DNA of 64,000 nt from Lysobacteraceae bacterium. GTDB lineage: Bacteria > Bdellovibrionota > UBA1018 > JAGTJX01. Shown in pieces: positions 44,127 to 54,162 of this stretch; positions within the stretch are counted from its first letter, which is position 1, and every line of letters begins with the position of its first letter. The stretch covers positions 90,904 through 154,903 of the forward strand of contig JAGTJX010000004.1 in NCBI GenBank assembly GCA_023657465.1, in the 5' to 3' direction. Made by a program: the position numbers and the translations under genes. A model generated the notes under the pieces. It saw nothing but the letters and a program-made list of their open reading frames with translations, made no database searches and had not been told where the DNA came from.

Positions 44127-47100
44127 CTAGCCTCCGCTGTACAAACTCCACCACCTGAGTTTACACTACAGCCTTGTTTTGGTGGATCAGATGTTGGTAT
44201 GCCAGAAGGAATTAGGTAAGAAAAAGCTGGTGTAAACGCTGCAAGCTGCCCAAATGTATTAGCCGCCACATTTGTACCAACAACTGTGAGCGTTTTACCA
44301 AATACAGCCGATGAAGCAAATCCAGTAGCTATCCCTGACGCAGATGAGAGTAGTCCAGCACTGAACGCCTGACCAAAATCGACTTTTCCTGTAAATAAAG
44401 CTTGATTAACAGCGTTATTCACTCCGGAAGATAAAAAGTTTGAAACAATACCTGCAGCGAATCCACCGTATATGGCAGTAACAGCATTTAGAGTTCCTGC
44501 TACTGCACCAAATAAAGTGCTGCCAAGAATTTGCCACCATGTAGCTCCTGGAACATTAATAGCTTCAACAAAGTTTTGAACAGCACCTAAAAGAGCGAAA
44601 GCAGCTATCAACCAGAAAAACTTTCCTGTTGGATCTGTATACATCTGAGGACTGTTGCCTGCATAGGAATACTTATTAACGACTGACACAGATAAGTCGA
44701 GTTTTCCTGGATCTGGGTCCTGTTGTAAAAACCGGCTTGTGTTAGGATCGTAGTATCTCGCCCTGTAATAGAAATATCCAGATTCAGAATCGAATTCTCT
44801 ACCTGTGTAAGTGTAACTCGTTCTTAATGGAGCACTCTCTCGTGTTAGCTCTTGAGCATTCGCATCTTGAATTCCTGTGATCACTCCAAACGCTGAGTAC
44901 ACGTAATGCATGAGCTTATTACCCGAGTTATCAGTAATATCTGTGATCGAACCCTGATGATCCTTCAGATACTGAAACGATCCAGAGCTCTGAGCAAGTC
45001 CTGCAGTGACTCCATCGGTTGTGACATCAACTGCAAGCACGTCATCTGTTCTTAGATTCGAATGAGTGTAGTGAGCGAGAAGCTCGTTGTTCTCGCCATA
45101 CTCGAATTTAATTTCGTCACCATCGTACACATATCTTCTCGTGAAGGTCTTAAGTGGATCAGTCTCTGCAGTATGATCGATGACTCTCTTCTGAAGTCTG
45201 TGTCCTGAGACATCGTAAGTGTAGAATACTTCCTTGGATGGATTAGAATTCGATCCATTCGGATAGACTTTGAATCCCACGAGTTGATTCTCGCTACTAT
45301 AGAAGAAGTTCGTTACATCTGAGTTCGGGAAATTAGCCTTGGCTTGCTTCTTAAACAGATTCCCGTTGTTGTCGTAGTAGTAGAGATACTGCCAGTCTTC
45401 GTTCAGACGCTGCTTCTTAGGGTCGTAACTGTAGCTACCACGTTGATCAGTGGTTCTATTATAGATCGAATCGTAGTTGAATGTCTCTGACTGCATCTGT
45501 GAGGAAACACTCGCCTCTGGATTACTTGCTGTCACTAACTGCTGATTGTCGTCGTAAGTAAAGTTACGACTCAATCCCAACTGATTCTGAATCTGAGTAA
45601 TTGATCCAGAAGGAGCTCTGTTAATTCCAAAACTCGCGGCTACTCCACCACCATTCCTAGAGTGAACAATCGATGAAACGAAGTTCCCGTCATCAAACTG
45701 AAACTGCGTAGATGAGCCTGGTCTACTCATATCGCTTAACCTAGAAGCTGAGTCATAAGAGAATGAGAAGCCTTCGCCCTTGTGATTCGTAAGTCCTACG
45801 AGCCTATCAAGATCATCGTATTGATAAGTAGAGCCCCCATGCGGAGTAGTGAGAGCAGTTCTATTACCATTCACATCACGGTCGAAGTTCAGTGTCACAT
45901 CAGGAAAATCTGAAATCGTACCTATCCCATGAATACGAGCAGAATCCACACGTCCTGCAACATCGTATGAATAATCAAGGACTGAATGAATATCTCTTGC
46001 CTGAGTGAGGTTGCCCTTGGAGTCGTAAGCTAATTCAATCACATTATCTGGCAGAGTCTTCGCGGTTAGCTGATTCGTACTGTCATACGCAAACGTTTTA
46101 ACGTTTCCGTTCGGATCTGTTTCCATCACCACATTGCCATTCAAATCATACTGACGAGTGATGGTGAATCCCAGTGGATCAGTCTTAGTGGTGAGTCTGC
46201 CTAAGTTGTCGTACTCGAATGTCGTTACGTTACCCAGTGGATCTGTGATGAAAGAGAGTTCTCCTGATGCGAGATACGTGTACTCTGTTCTCTCATTCTT
46301 AGGAGTGACCACTGCAATGAGACGGTTCATGGGGTCGTATTCGTAGCGAGTGATCTTACCATCGGCATTCGTGCTCGTGAGCACGTTACCTGCGAGGTCA
46401 TACGTCCTACTGACAGATCTGCTCATTGGGTCAGATTGAGAAGTACTATTACCTCGAGTGTCGTATGCAGTCGTCCAAGTCTTACCTAGTTGATTGGTCG
46501 TTGTGAGAGGTAGACCCAGGTTGTTGTAAGTCACTGTGCTCGACAGACCTAGAGCATCTGTTACGGCTGTATTTAATCCAAGTTGGTCAAACGTATGAGT
46601 TGTTGTTTTACCTTTTGCGTTTGTTTCTGAGATCTTGTTCCCAAACTCATCATAGACCTGAGAAGTCGTTGCACCTAAAGAGGTATCGGTCTGAGAGAGC
46701 AGATCTCTCGTCACAGGATCATAGATGAAAGTAACTTTTGTGTTATCAGGTCTTGTGATCTCTACCGGTTGACCATCGAGATTACGCTTGATCTCAGTAG
46801 TCCTTCCCGCACCATCGACTACTGTAGTGACAAAACCGTTATAGTCTTTGACGAATTTGGTTTCGACGTTCTTGGCATCTTTGATTCCATCGTAAGTTTT
46901 ACCTGCATCTAGTCCGGTCTGCTTCAGTGTTCCTGCTGCGCCACCTGTGAAGTTATTACCAATCGTAGAGGAGGTAGAGTCGTTCACCGAGACAGCTGAA
47001 TTATCAGGTCTACGAACAGATGAGAGTCTATTCCATTCATTGTACTCGTAAATCGTAGAGTTATTTCTTGCATCGGTTTCTGCGATCATGAGTCCTTGAG

Positions 47101-50100
47101 AATCGTACTCATAGTGCTTCTGTGAATTATCGGGGAATCGCACGCCAACTAATTGTCCTGCACCATTGTATGAGAACGTCGTCTCGCGTCCTGCTGGATC
47201 ACGGATGAGGTTGAGGTAATGGCCGGAGTAATAAAAGGTCGTGCTCTGGTTCGTTGGATCTAAGATCTCGATCACTCGTTTCTCATTGTCATAGAAGTAC
47301 TTAGTCTCGCGGCCCACTCTGTCATGCGTGAGAGTCTGAAGTCCTAGTGAATTGAAGAACACCTTTGTGCCATCTCTGTAGGTACGAACCCAAGAGTTGT
47401 CTCCCTGACGAGAGAGTGTGGATAGATCCTTGCTCGTTGGAGAATATGCCAATGCTCCGTTCTGTGACTTACCGAATACGATTCTTCTGATTCTTTTATT
47501 ACCTGAATCAGTGACGATGAGATTCTTCTCTGCATCTAGTGCCAACATCCATGGGTTACTGAGAGTTGCATCGATGGCTGCAATTCCGTCACCATTGAAG
47601 CCTGGCTGACCTGTTCCTGCGATCTGGATCGCAACGCCTGCATTCATATCAAGCTTCAGAATTCGGTTTCTACCTGAGTCTGCTACATAGAGAGCGTTGA
47701 TCGATTCATCAAGAGCAAGTCCTACAGGAGAACTGAGTTGCACTCTATCCATCGGAGCTACGACTGAGTAGATGGTTGACTGACCATTGATGAGTGGCTT
47801 ACCTGCAATGGTCGTGATCACACCGGTTGAATCGATTTTCCTGATGTAACCAGAGTTCGTACTAAAATACACATTACCTTGTGAGTCTGAAACCACGCCT
47901 AGTGGCTGATTGATTCCTGCTTGAATGGCTTGTCCACCATCTCCACTATCTATATTAGAGAGATTCCCAGCAATGATACTGACCGTATTCGTTCCAAGGT
48001 CAATCATGCGAACAGTGTTCGTACCCCATTCCGCAAACACAATGGTGTTGGGTCTAGGTCCTGCCGATATTCCAACTGGGAAACTGGTTGCGGAACCTTG
48101 ACCTGTGCTTGTCACAGTAGGAGGACTGTATCCAGCCTTAGGATAGTATGTAGGAGCACTATAGTAGTTCCTTGGGCACTGATTACCATAAGTAGCGAGT
48201 GGGTGAACCTGATTAGGAACTTGTGGATTGATCTGAGAGAAACTAATCTGATCGGATGGATAATTGTTCAAGAAGTTAAACGTTCGATTGTAAACGTTGT
48301 TAACGTTATTCGGAATGAATGCATGTTCGTTATTGAAGTTCGGAGTTTGTTGTATGTCCCAGAGAATGTAAGTAGCGTCTGCTCCAGGATTTATTTTAAA
48401 AACGTTCTGTTTATAAAACTGAGTTCCGTAAATATCTCCATTGGGAAGTTCGATCATCGAAGGAACGGAAGATTTAAAACCATAAGCATATGCGGCATAG
48501 TTACAGACAAGGCTTCCACCGCTTGAATACTGATCGAATCCAGCTATGATTCCATTATAAATATTATATTCTGAAGCATATGACTGCGTAACTTGCGGAG
48601 TAGCTCCATCGACTCTTGCTCTGATGAACGTCCAACTATCCTTGTCGTTAAGAGTAATGTACGGATAATTACTGATCGCAGCACCTTGGATATCTCCAGG
48701 ATATTGATTGCCATCATAGACTGTAGAAATCGTATTGTTTGCATTGTAGCTAGACACAGATCCGTCGGCTTCTTCGATCATGAGTTTGTCACCTGATGTT
48801 CTAGGAATTCTCTGAACACCAGAGAGTTTCCAACCTTGACCGTAAGATGATTCAGTTTCGTTTTGTACAAATACGTTTCCTGTAAGATCCTTTGGAAGGA
48901 CTTGATCAAGCTGCCTCTCTATTGGCTCAAACGGGACATTGGCTGTAACCTGCGGTGATCTCAGCACTTTGTCATTAGACAGTGTGGTGGTTCTCGTACC
49001 AACAATAAGCTCTTTAAAATGGACTTCGTAATGGGAAAAATAGTTCTCGATTCCACTAGAGAAATATTGATGAGAACTGGGGTCTTTCAAATCAAACGCG
49101 TACGAAACAGTCGAGCGATCTGGCACTCCTGTGAATTTCATTTCATCTGACTGAATCGTGTTTGAATAAAATTTAGCTGTGATGAAATCAGGTGACATGG
49201 TTGAAGTAGCGTTTGTTTGTATACGGTAGTTGAAGTCAGTGTAAAACGTGTCTTCTTCTTCTCTGCAACCTAAGAATAGAAAAGCACATCTTTTAACTTT
49301 GGCTTGATAAGGTGTTTGTGATGAAACTCCGACTTGATCAGGAATGCTAAGAGTGAGTTCATACTTAGGTAGATCAAATAAATTCGAAACAGTGACCGTA
49401 GGCTTAGCCCAACTCGATCTGTAGATGAGACCTGCTCCAACATCTCGACCGAGCGCCTTGTACGTAGGAAGTTTGATAGATGTCGTGAGGGCTCCGTTGA
49501 AAGTATCCGCTCCAGGTTGATCCTGCGATCCTAGTTTCCTCACTGTAGGTCCTAGTGGTGTAGCGTAGACGAGAGAGAAGTGCCTAATTCCCATACCGTC
49601 TTTAGTGATGATCTTAGATCCGTCAGTTGTAACAGTCGCTGCACCATCTACTTCCCACAGTCCAGTCTGAGAGTTCATAGATAGAATCGCCATATCAGTA
49701 CCTGGTGGAAGTTCTGAAGTATTGGGAAGAGTGAGCTTCACAGGTTCGGTGAATGTCGTACCTGAGGGTTCTAGCGCTACAATGTTCTTAGGTTTGGATG
49801 CAGCTAGTGTCTCAACAGTTGAGAACTCAGCAGGAAAGGTGCGAGCGTAGATTGGTGCGGATTGGTTTCCTGTAGGGAATATTGCAGTGTTAGCAGGAAC
49901 ATCAAGCTCAAATCCCGGAGCATCACTACTTGTGACGGTCGCACCTATAGTCGCATCAACAGTTTCTACATTGAGCGTGTCAGGAGTGGGGATCAAATAA
50001 ATAGGACGATCAAGCACGTTGTTAGCTGATATCCCCACATTGATCATGACAATCGTCTTACTGAAATGTCTCCTAGGTTCTGGTAGTGGCGGTTGAATAG

Positions 50101-52297
50101 CAGTCGATCCGTCAATGATGAGAGAGTGTGTGCCAATCAAAGGCTGAGTGAAGGTGAATACTCCGCTTGCATCTGTGATCACACTTGTTCCGTTACCAGA
50201 GAGAGTGACTGTGACCCCTGCGATCGGTTGAGGAGGAGTATTATTCGATTGATCTCCTACATCCTTCACCACTCCAGAGAGAGTAGTTCCACCTGTAGGA
50301 CCATAAGTAATAGTAGTCGATTGAGAGATGCCTAGGCCACTATCTGTAGCAGTGACCTGGGCAACCGTGAATGCCTTGAGCTTTAAAGTGAATGAGCCAT
50401 TTGCATCAGCTGTTGTGGATGCTGAATTAAAAAATCCACTCGCAGCTGAAACTTGAGTGTTTCTTCTCACAGCATTATTTGCTCCATGAACGATGAGATG
50501 AACGCTGTCTTGATCAGGCATCACAGAGATGAGATTGGGATTAATAATACTAGTTACCACTTCGACTTGTGAATCAATCACTGTGACGTTGCCTGAAAGA
50601 TCAGAGATCTCAAAATGAAGCGGCACGATTCCAGAAGTAGGAGTAGTGAATGATCCAGTGAAATTCAGTTTGTCTTGAGATAGATCGAGTGGTTGCTCAT
50701 TGATCTTGGCATAAAGAAGCGGTTCGTTTGCTGATCCAGAAACAGGGATACTTAACGATTGAAAGACTGCTCCATTCACAGGAGAGGAAATAGAAACTTG
50801 AGGTGGAGTGATGTCTAAGAAGAGATCTGACCTAGTGATGATAGTAGAATTACCTGCAGCGTCGATTGATCTTAATTCAAGCGTATTCTGACCTTCAGCA
50901 AGTGTGAGATCAAAACCCAAGAATGGATCAGAACCAAAATAAACTTGGGATCCGTTCAGAGTGACTGTAGTTGTCGTAGGTGATCTGTCACTGATCGTGG
51001 CATTCAGCGTGACTACAGGATCTCTAAAACTAGAACCCATGGGATTAATCAGATCAATCACTGGAGGAGTTCGATCAATACTGACTTGCATGGACTTAGG
51101 ATTTGGAGTTGCTCTTTGGCCTACAGTGTCTGCAATGGATAGTGAAACCACGTAGTCGCCTTCGTCAGGAGCTAGAGTATTCAGATCTCCGCTGAGAGAG
51201 AGACCTGCACCGTTATTATAGTTAAGCTGATTAAGAGAAGATTTGATGTCCTGCGAATTAAGTGTCGCAGTGAATGAAGAGATATCAAGAGTACCGATTT
51301 CATCTTCAACCGAGATCGAGAGAGCGTCGAAGTTCTGTGCGTATTTAGCCTGAGTACCAAACGAACTTGAGATTGCCCATTTTGGTGCAACTGTATCAAT
51401 TGCTACTGGAATTTTAAAATCTGTGTATCCCCAGAGAACTGTCTTCTTAGAGTTCTTGATTCTCGAAACCTGCGAGTGAAAGAGTGAGAGCTGAGATGGA
51501 AGTAAATTTTGAGCGGTGTAGTTGAAGTTGATGACTTGGAACTCGTCTATTTGAGGCAAGACTTGTTCATTCACTTCAGCGCCATTCCACGAATACTCTA
51601 CACGCCAATCCTTGGTATCGTTCTTAGGATATTCTTTGAGTCTTGTAATTTTTGAGTCAATTGAGGTCGATTGCTGTTGAGGAACCACTCCGAGTGAACT
51701 CGTCGTCTCAAACATGAACCCACCCATGACGTTCATAGCGTAGCCTTGAGATGTAGGAGTGTTTCCCAATTGCACAGGGATTTTCATCTCCGAGATCACG
51801 GCTTGTTTCTGCGAGAGTTTATTTTGAATCGAGACAATGACTGCCTGGAGTTTTAGCTTTGTAGCCGTAAGTTTAGCAATCTTCTCTTGGCGCTCTTGAA
51901 TTTGTTTAGCTTTACCACCTGTTTGACGAGCGAGATCTGCTATGCGTCTGTCAATGTCTATAACTCGTTGCTCTATCTTGGTTTTAGATTGAATGAGTCT
52001 GTCCCAGTTCTTCGATCTGTCGACGACCTGAACAGTGAGACGGTTGAGCGCTCCTGCTTGTAGAGCTGGTGTAAAGAATTTAAAGTTAATTGCCTGGTAC
52101 GTATCCGTCCAAGTGACTTCGCTCGTTACTTCGGTGAGTTCATCAGGGAAGTAAGCTCGAATGATCGCGTTCTCACGAGTGAGAAGTTCTCTGACTGGAT
52201 GATCTGAGTCTGGGTCACCGTCTTGTTCAGACTTGTCGATGTCTATGAACCTTACATCACCCGTGAACTCAACTGCTCTGCCAGGAATCGTAGCCAC
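44123..52297 (-). CDS. Giant YD-repeat/RHS protein with hydrophobic C-terminal tip
   Basis: 2,724 aa from GTG 52297, but the natural start is probably GTG 52414, before an in-frame TAA. Rough plan: N-terminal beta region; coiled coil about 80-170 (KTKIEQRVIDIDRRIADLA); bacterial Ig-like repeats about 300-620 (DRTPPVIDLINPMGSSFRDP); a carboxypeptidase-regulatory-like beta domain about 665-740 (TLSGVVKDVGDQ); a large beta region; NHL repeats about 1400-1620 (GVVSDSQGNVYFSTNSGYIRK); YD repeats about 1640-2490 (YEYDSQGLMIAETDARNN); RHS core with SGYFYYRARYYDPNTSRF and junction PQMYTDPTGK. The last 165 residues are Ala/Gly-rich and hydrophobic, then a two-Cys tail. Likely a surface or secreted polymorphic toxin. 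Confidence 0.9.
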   Translation of the reverse strand: MATIPGRAVEFTGDVRFIDIDKSEQDGDPDSDHPVRELLTRENAIIRAYFPDELTEVTSEVTWTDTYQAINFKFFTPALQAGALNRLTVQVVDRSKNWDRLIQSKTKIEQRVIDIDRRIADLARQTGGKAKQIQERQEKIAKLTATKLKLQAVIVSIQNKLSQKQAVISEMKIPVQLGNTPTSQGYAMNVMGGFMFETTSSLGVVPQQQSTSIDSKITRLKEYPKNDTKDWRVEYSWNGAEVNEQVLPQIDEFQVINFNYTAQNLLPSQLSLFHSQVSRIKNSKKTVLWGYTDFKIPVAIDTVAPKWAISSSFGTQAKYAQNFDALSISVEDEIGTLDISSFTATLNSQDIKSSLNQLNYNNGAGLSLSGDLNTLAPDEGDYVVSLSIADTVGQRATPNPKSMQVSIDRTPPVIDLINPMGSSFRDPVVTLNATISDRSPTTTTVTLNGSQVYFGSDPFLGFDLTLAEGQNTLELRSIDAAGNSTIITRSDLFLDITPPQVSISSPVNGAVFQSLSIPVSGSANEPLLYAKINEQPLDLSQDKLNFTGSFTTPTSGIVPLHFEISDLSGNVTVIDSQVEVVTSIINPNLISVMPDQDSVHLIVHGANNAVRRNTQVSAASGFFNSASTTADANGSFTLKLKAFTVAQVTATDSGLGISQSTTITYGPTGGTTLSGVVKDVGDQSNNTPPQPIAGVTVTLSGNGTSVITDASGVFTFTQPLIGTHSLIIDGSTAIQPPLPEPRRHFSKTIVMINVGISANNVLDRPIYLIPTPDTLNVETVDATIGATVTSSDAPGFELDVPANTAIFPTGNQSAPIYARTFPAEFSTVETLAASKPKNIVALEPSGTTFTEPVKLTLPNTSELPPGTDMAILSMNSQTGLWEVDGAATVTTDGSKIITKDGMGIRHFSLVYATPLGPTVRKLGSQDQPGADTFNGALTTSIKLPTYKALGRDVGAGLIYRSSWAKPTVTVSNLFDLPKYELTLSIPDQVGVSSQTPYQAKVKRCAFLFLGCREEEDTFYTDFNYRIQTNATSTMSPDFITAKFYSNTIQSDEMKFTGVPDRSTVSYAFDLKDPSSHQYFSSGIENYFSHYEVHFKELIVGTRTTTLSNDKVLRSPQVTANVPFEPIERQLDQVLPKDLTGNVFVQNETESSYGQGWKLSGVQRIPRTSGDKLMIEEADGSVSSYNANNTISTVYDGNQYPGDIQGAAISNYPYITLNDKDSWTFIRARVDGATPQVTQSYASEYNIYNGIIAGFDQYSSGGSLVCNYAAYAYGFKSSVPSMIELPNGDIYGTQFYKQNVFKINPGADATYILWDIQQTPNFNNEHAFIPNNVNNVYNRTFNFLNNYPSDQISFSQINPQVPNQVHPLATYGNQCPRNYYSAPTYYPKAGYSPPTVTSTGQGSATSFPVGISAGPRPNTIVFAEWGTNTVRMIDLGTNTVSIIAGNLSNIDSGDGGQAIQAGINQPLGVVSDSQGNVYFSTNSGYIRKIDSTGVITTIAGKPLINGQSTIYSVVAPMDRVQLSSPVGLALDESINALYVADSGRNRILKLDMNAGVAIQIAGTGQPGFNGDGIAAIDATLSNPWMLALDAEKNLIVTDSGNKRIRRIVFGKSQNGALAYSPTSKDLSTLSRQGDNSWVRTYRDGTKVFFNSLGLQTLTHDRVGRETKYFYDNEKRVIEILDPTNQSTTFYYSGHYLNLIRDPAGRETTFSYNGAGQLVGVRFPDNSQKHYEYDSQGLMIAETDARNNSTIYEYNEWNRLSSVRRPDNSAVSVNDSTSSTIGNNFTGGAAGTLKQTGLDAGKTYDGIKDAKNVETKFVKDYNGFVTTVVDGAGRTTEIKRNLDGQPVEITRPDNTKVTFIYDPVTRDLLSQTDTSLGATTSQVYDEFGNKISETNAKGKTTTHTFDQLGLNTAVTDALGLSSTVTYNNLGLPLTTTNQLGKTWTTAYDTRGNSTSQSDPMSRSVSRTYDLAGNVLTSTNADGKITRYEYDPMNRLIAVVTPKNERTEYTYLASGELSFITDPLGNVTTFEYDNLGRLTTKTDPLGFTITRQYDLNGNVVMETDPNGNVKTFAYDSTNQLTAKTLPDNVIELAYDSKGNLTQARDIHSVLDYSYDVAGRVDSARIHGIGTISDFPDVTLNFDRDVNGNRTALTTPHGGSTYQYDDLDRLVGLTNHKGEGFSFSYDSASRLSDMSRPGSSTQFQFDDGNFVSSIVHSRNGGGVAASFGINRAPSGSITQIQNQLGLSRNFTYDDNQQLVTASNPEASVSSQMQSETFNYDSIYNRTTDQRGSYSYDPKKQRLNEDWQYLYYYDNNGNLFKKQAKANFPNSDVTNFFYSSENQLVGFKVYPNGSNSNPSKEVFYTYDVSGHRLQKRVIDHTAETDPLKTFTRRYVYDGDEIKFEYGENNELLAHYTHSNLRTDDVLAVDVTTDGVTAGLAQSSGSFQYLKDHQGSITDITDNSGNKLMHYVYSAFGVITGIQDANAQELTRESAPLRTSYTYTGREFDSESGYFYYRARYYDPNTSRFLQQDPDPGKLDLSVSVVNKYSYAGNSPQMYTDPTGKFFWLIAAFALLGAVQNFVEAINVPGATWWQILGSTLFGAVAGTLNAVTAIYGGFAAGIVSNFLSSGVNNAVNQALFTGKVDFGQAFSAGLLSSASGIATGFASSAVFGKTLTVVGTNVAANTFGQLAAFTPAFSYLIPSGIPTSDPPKQGCSVNSGGGVCTAEAR
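44708..45248 (-). repeat. Direct repeat, copy 2 (RHS core end)
   Basis: Matches copy 1 at 43100-43640; this copy lies within the intact RHS reading frame just before the DPTG junction. Confidence 0.8.
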
Positions 52298-52315
52298 TGG
52301 ATTAGGAGTATTGAT

Positions 52316-52414
52316 TTACACCATGTATCCATGTGTGGCTCTGTTCCAAGCATTGTTCGCGTCATTGTCTGCTATTACTAAAGTAGTTATGAGGAGTGGG
52401 AGAATGAGTTTCAC
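52316..52414 (-). pseudogene. Detached signal-peptide leader of the RHS gene, ended by TAA
   Basis: GTG 52414 overlaps the stop of the lipoprotein gene (GTGA) and starts a 32-residue leader, VKLILPLLITTLVIADNDAN and onward to GYMV, then TAA at 52318-52316. The same frame continues as INTPNPVATIPGR into the RHS body with no further stop. The leader looks like a Sec signal peptide, so the TAA appears to be a premature stop, a sequencing error or a read-through site. Confidence 0.75.
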
Positions 52415-52653
52415 TGCGACACCTCTTGAAGAGCAGCTCGTTTCTCGGGTGTGAGCTTGATCTCTGATTCGATGTACTTAATGTCGCTTGAAGTGAGTGA
52501 TCTAGTTGATCCTGAGATTCCTTCCGGATTCAGCTGCTGGAGTTCTGATTTCACAGAGACAGGTACTCCATCAATTGAAGAGGTTTTCGGTGAGCACGAC
52601 ACGACAAACGCAAAGCTCATTAACGACAAGAATTTGGCAAAGCATTTAAACAT
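52411..52653 (-). CDS. Small lipoprotein upstream of the RHS gene
   Basis: 80 aa. Lipoprotein signal MFKCFAKFLSLMSFAFVVSC with lipobox VVSC (Cys20), then a charged mature part (SSDIKYIESEIKLTPEKRAA). The stop overlaps the RHS leader start, so it is the first gene of the RHS transcript. It may anchor or help export the RHS protein; function not known from sequence. Confidence 0.75.
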   Translation of the reverse strand: MFKCFAKFLSLMSFAFVVSCSPKTSSIDGVPVSVKSELQQLNPEGISGSTRSLTSSDIKYIESEIKLTPEKRAALQEVSQ

Positions 52654-52940
52654 GAATATAGTTTCGGATTTTTGACTGAATTCCTCAAGAGTGTCTGGGT
52701 CGATATGTTTTGGAACTAAACAAAAGTTAAGTCTCTGAAACTTGAAAGTTTTCTTACCCTTGAGATGGGGGAGAATGACTTGACTAAAATTTAATTAACT
52801 AAAGAATTATAAGAAAATTTCGAACGAGTTGTAGTGATCGATCCACCACGGATTGAATGGAGAAGTGTTTATCCTGCGACCAAATTTTGACAGTGACTCA
52901 ATCAAGGATCATTTCCAAAATGCCGAATAGACACTAGGGC

Positions 52941-53927
52941 ATGACTGACTCAACGAGCGCCTATATTGCAATTCCGCTCAGCTCTCTGAAACAGAGCCTG
53001 AGAGATATCCAGTTTGATGTGTATCTCAAACTAGGAGAGGACAACTACGCCCACGTTTTCTCTCGTACGACAGGTCTCGATTACAAGAGACTCGCACAGT
53101 ACGTACAGAAGGGAATCCGAGAGGCCTTCATCAAGAAAGAAGATGAAGTTCTCTATCAAGACTTCCTGAAGAATCCTCCGATTGAATTACTGAAGAGTGC
53201 ATCGGTAACCAACGAGAAGAAAATCGCTGTGCTGCTGAATCTCACAGAGCAAAATCTTGCAGAGATTTTCTGTCAGCTGAAGGTCGAAGACGAAGTGGCG
53301 CAGTCTACATCACGTGTGATCAAAGGTTACGTGGATCTACTCGTGGGTTCACCTCGTTCACTTGCTCTCATTCTCAATCTCGTCTCGCACGGTGAGTATC
53401 TCTATTATCATTCGATTGCGGTTTCGATTTTCTCTATCTTCTTAGGCAAAGCTACTGGAGTGCTCGATGCTAAGACCTTACAGATCGTAGGTATGGGTGG
53501 ATTCCTTCATGATATTGGGCATGCGCTCATTCCTGATGAAATCAACGAAGCCGCACGCGAGCTTACGAATGAAGAGTGGGAAGTGATCCGCACTCATCCG
53601 AAGTTGGGTCTTGATATGGTCCGTGATGCTACCAATATTCCCGATGAAGTGAAGTACATCATCTATCAGCATCATGAGCATCCCTCAAAAGATGGCTACC
53701 CCAATCAGTTGAAGTCCACTGCAATCTACTATCCTGCGAAGATCGTCTCGATTGCAGATAGCTTCAGCTCACTCATCAGTAAACGTCCGTATCGTCCTGC
53801 GTTTACGATCCCACAGGCACTCAAAGTGATTCAAAACGAAAAAAATAGATTTGATAAACCACTGGTCGAACTCATGACCTCAATCTTTGGAACGGAGAAA
53901 AATGAAAAAACAAAAAAAGCAGCGTAA
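52941..53927 (+). CDS. HD-GYP-type phosphodiesterase domain protein
   Basis: 328 aa. N-terminal about 130 residues not recognised (no receiver domain), then an HD-GYP domain: His157, H190-D191 (FLHDIGHALIP), H219 (THPKLG), HHE at 244-246, DGYP at 251-254, and IADSFSSLISKRPYRP. The metal ligands are present, so c-di-GMP hydrolysis is plausible; the segment HHEHPSKDGYP departs slightly from HHExxDGxGYP. ATG after AGGG. A small exported protein gene overlaps its end. Confidence 0.9.
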   Translation: MTDSTSAYIAIPLSSLKQSLRDIQFDVYLKLGEDNYAHVFSRTTGLDYKRLAQYVQKGIREAFIKKEDEVLYQDFLKNPPIELLKSASVTNEKKIAVLLNLTEQNLAEIFCQLKVEDEVAQSTSRVIKGYVDLLVGSPRSLALILNLVSHGEYLYYHSIAVSIFSIFLGKATGVLDAKTLQIVGMGGFLHDIGHALIPDEINEAARELTNEEWEVIRTHPKLGLDMVRDATNIPDEVKYIIYQHHEHPSKDGYPNQLKSTAIYYPAKIVSIADSFSSLISKRPYRPAFTIPQALKVIQNEKNRFDKPLVELMTSIFGTEKNEKTKKAA

Positions 53928-54162
53928 ACTAGGTATGATTTTAGTTTTAACCCTAATGTTCACGGTCTTAACGGGAGCAAGGACCAAGTCAGTCGAGACA
54001 TCGACCGATGCTCCGTTTAGAATTAAGAAAGTCTATGAACCCAAGAAGCGTTCACCGGCATCGATTGAGCCTTCAGCTCTTCCGACTGCTGAGCCTTTGA
54101 AGGAACCAGAGAAAGATCAGTTTCCTTGGCTTTTGCGTTTCTCGCGCAAGTCGACACGGTAA
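53902..54162 (+). CDS. Small exported or membrane-anchored protein, unknown
   Basis: 86 aa from ATG 53902 preceded by GGAG; overlaps the HD-GYP gene by 26 bases in another frame. Very basic start MKKQKKQRKLG, hydrophobic segment MILVLTLMFTVLTGA, then a Pro/Lys/Glu-rich tail (EPKKRSPASIEPSALPTAEP). No family. Converges with the oppA-like gene by 46 bases. Confidence 0.6.
   Translation: MKKQKKQRKLGMILVLTLMFTVLTGARTKSVETSTDAPFRIKKVYEPKKRSPASIEPSALPTAEPLKEPEKDQFPWLLRFSRKSTR

Noticed and set aside
47921..48526. 201-aa plus-strand ORF inside the RHS gene
   Set aside because: Lies antisense to strongly patterned YD/NHL coding sequence and has no recognisable domain; a shadow frame.
43004..52653. 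RHS locus as a mobile genomic island
   Set aside because: No integrase, transposase, tRNA or att-like direct repeats were seen at its edges; the only repeats are the RHS core copies.
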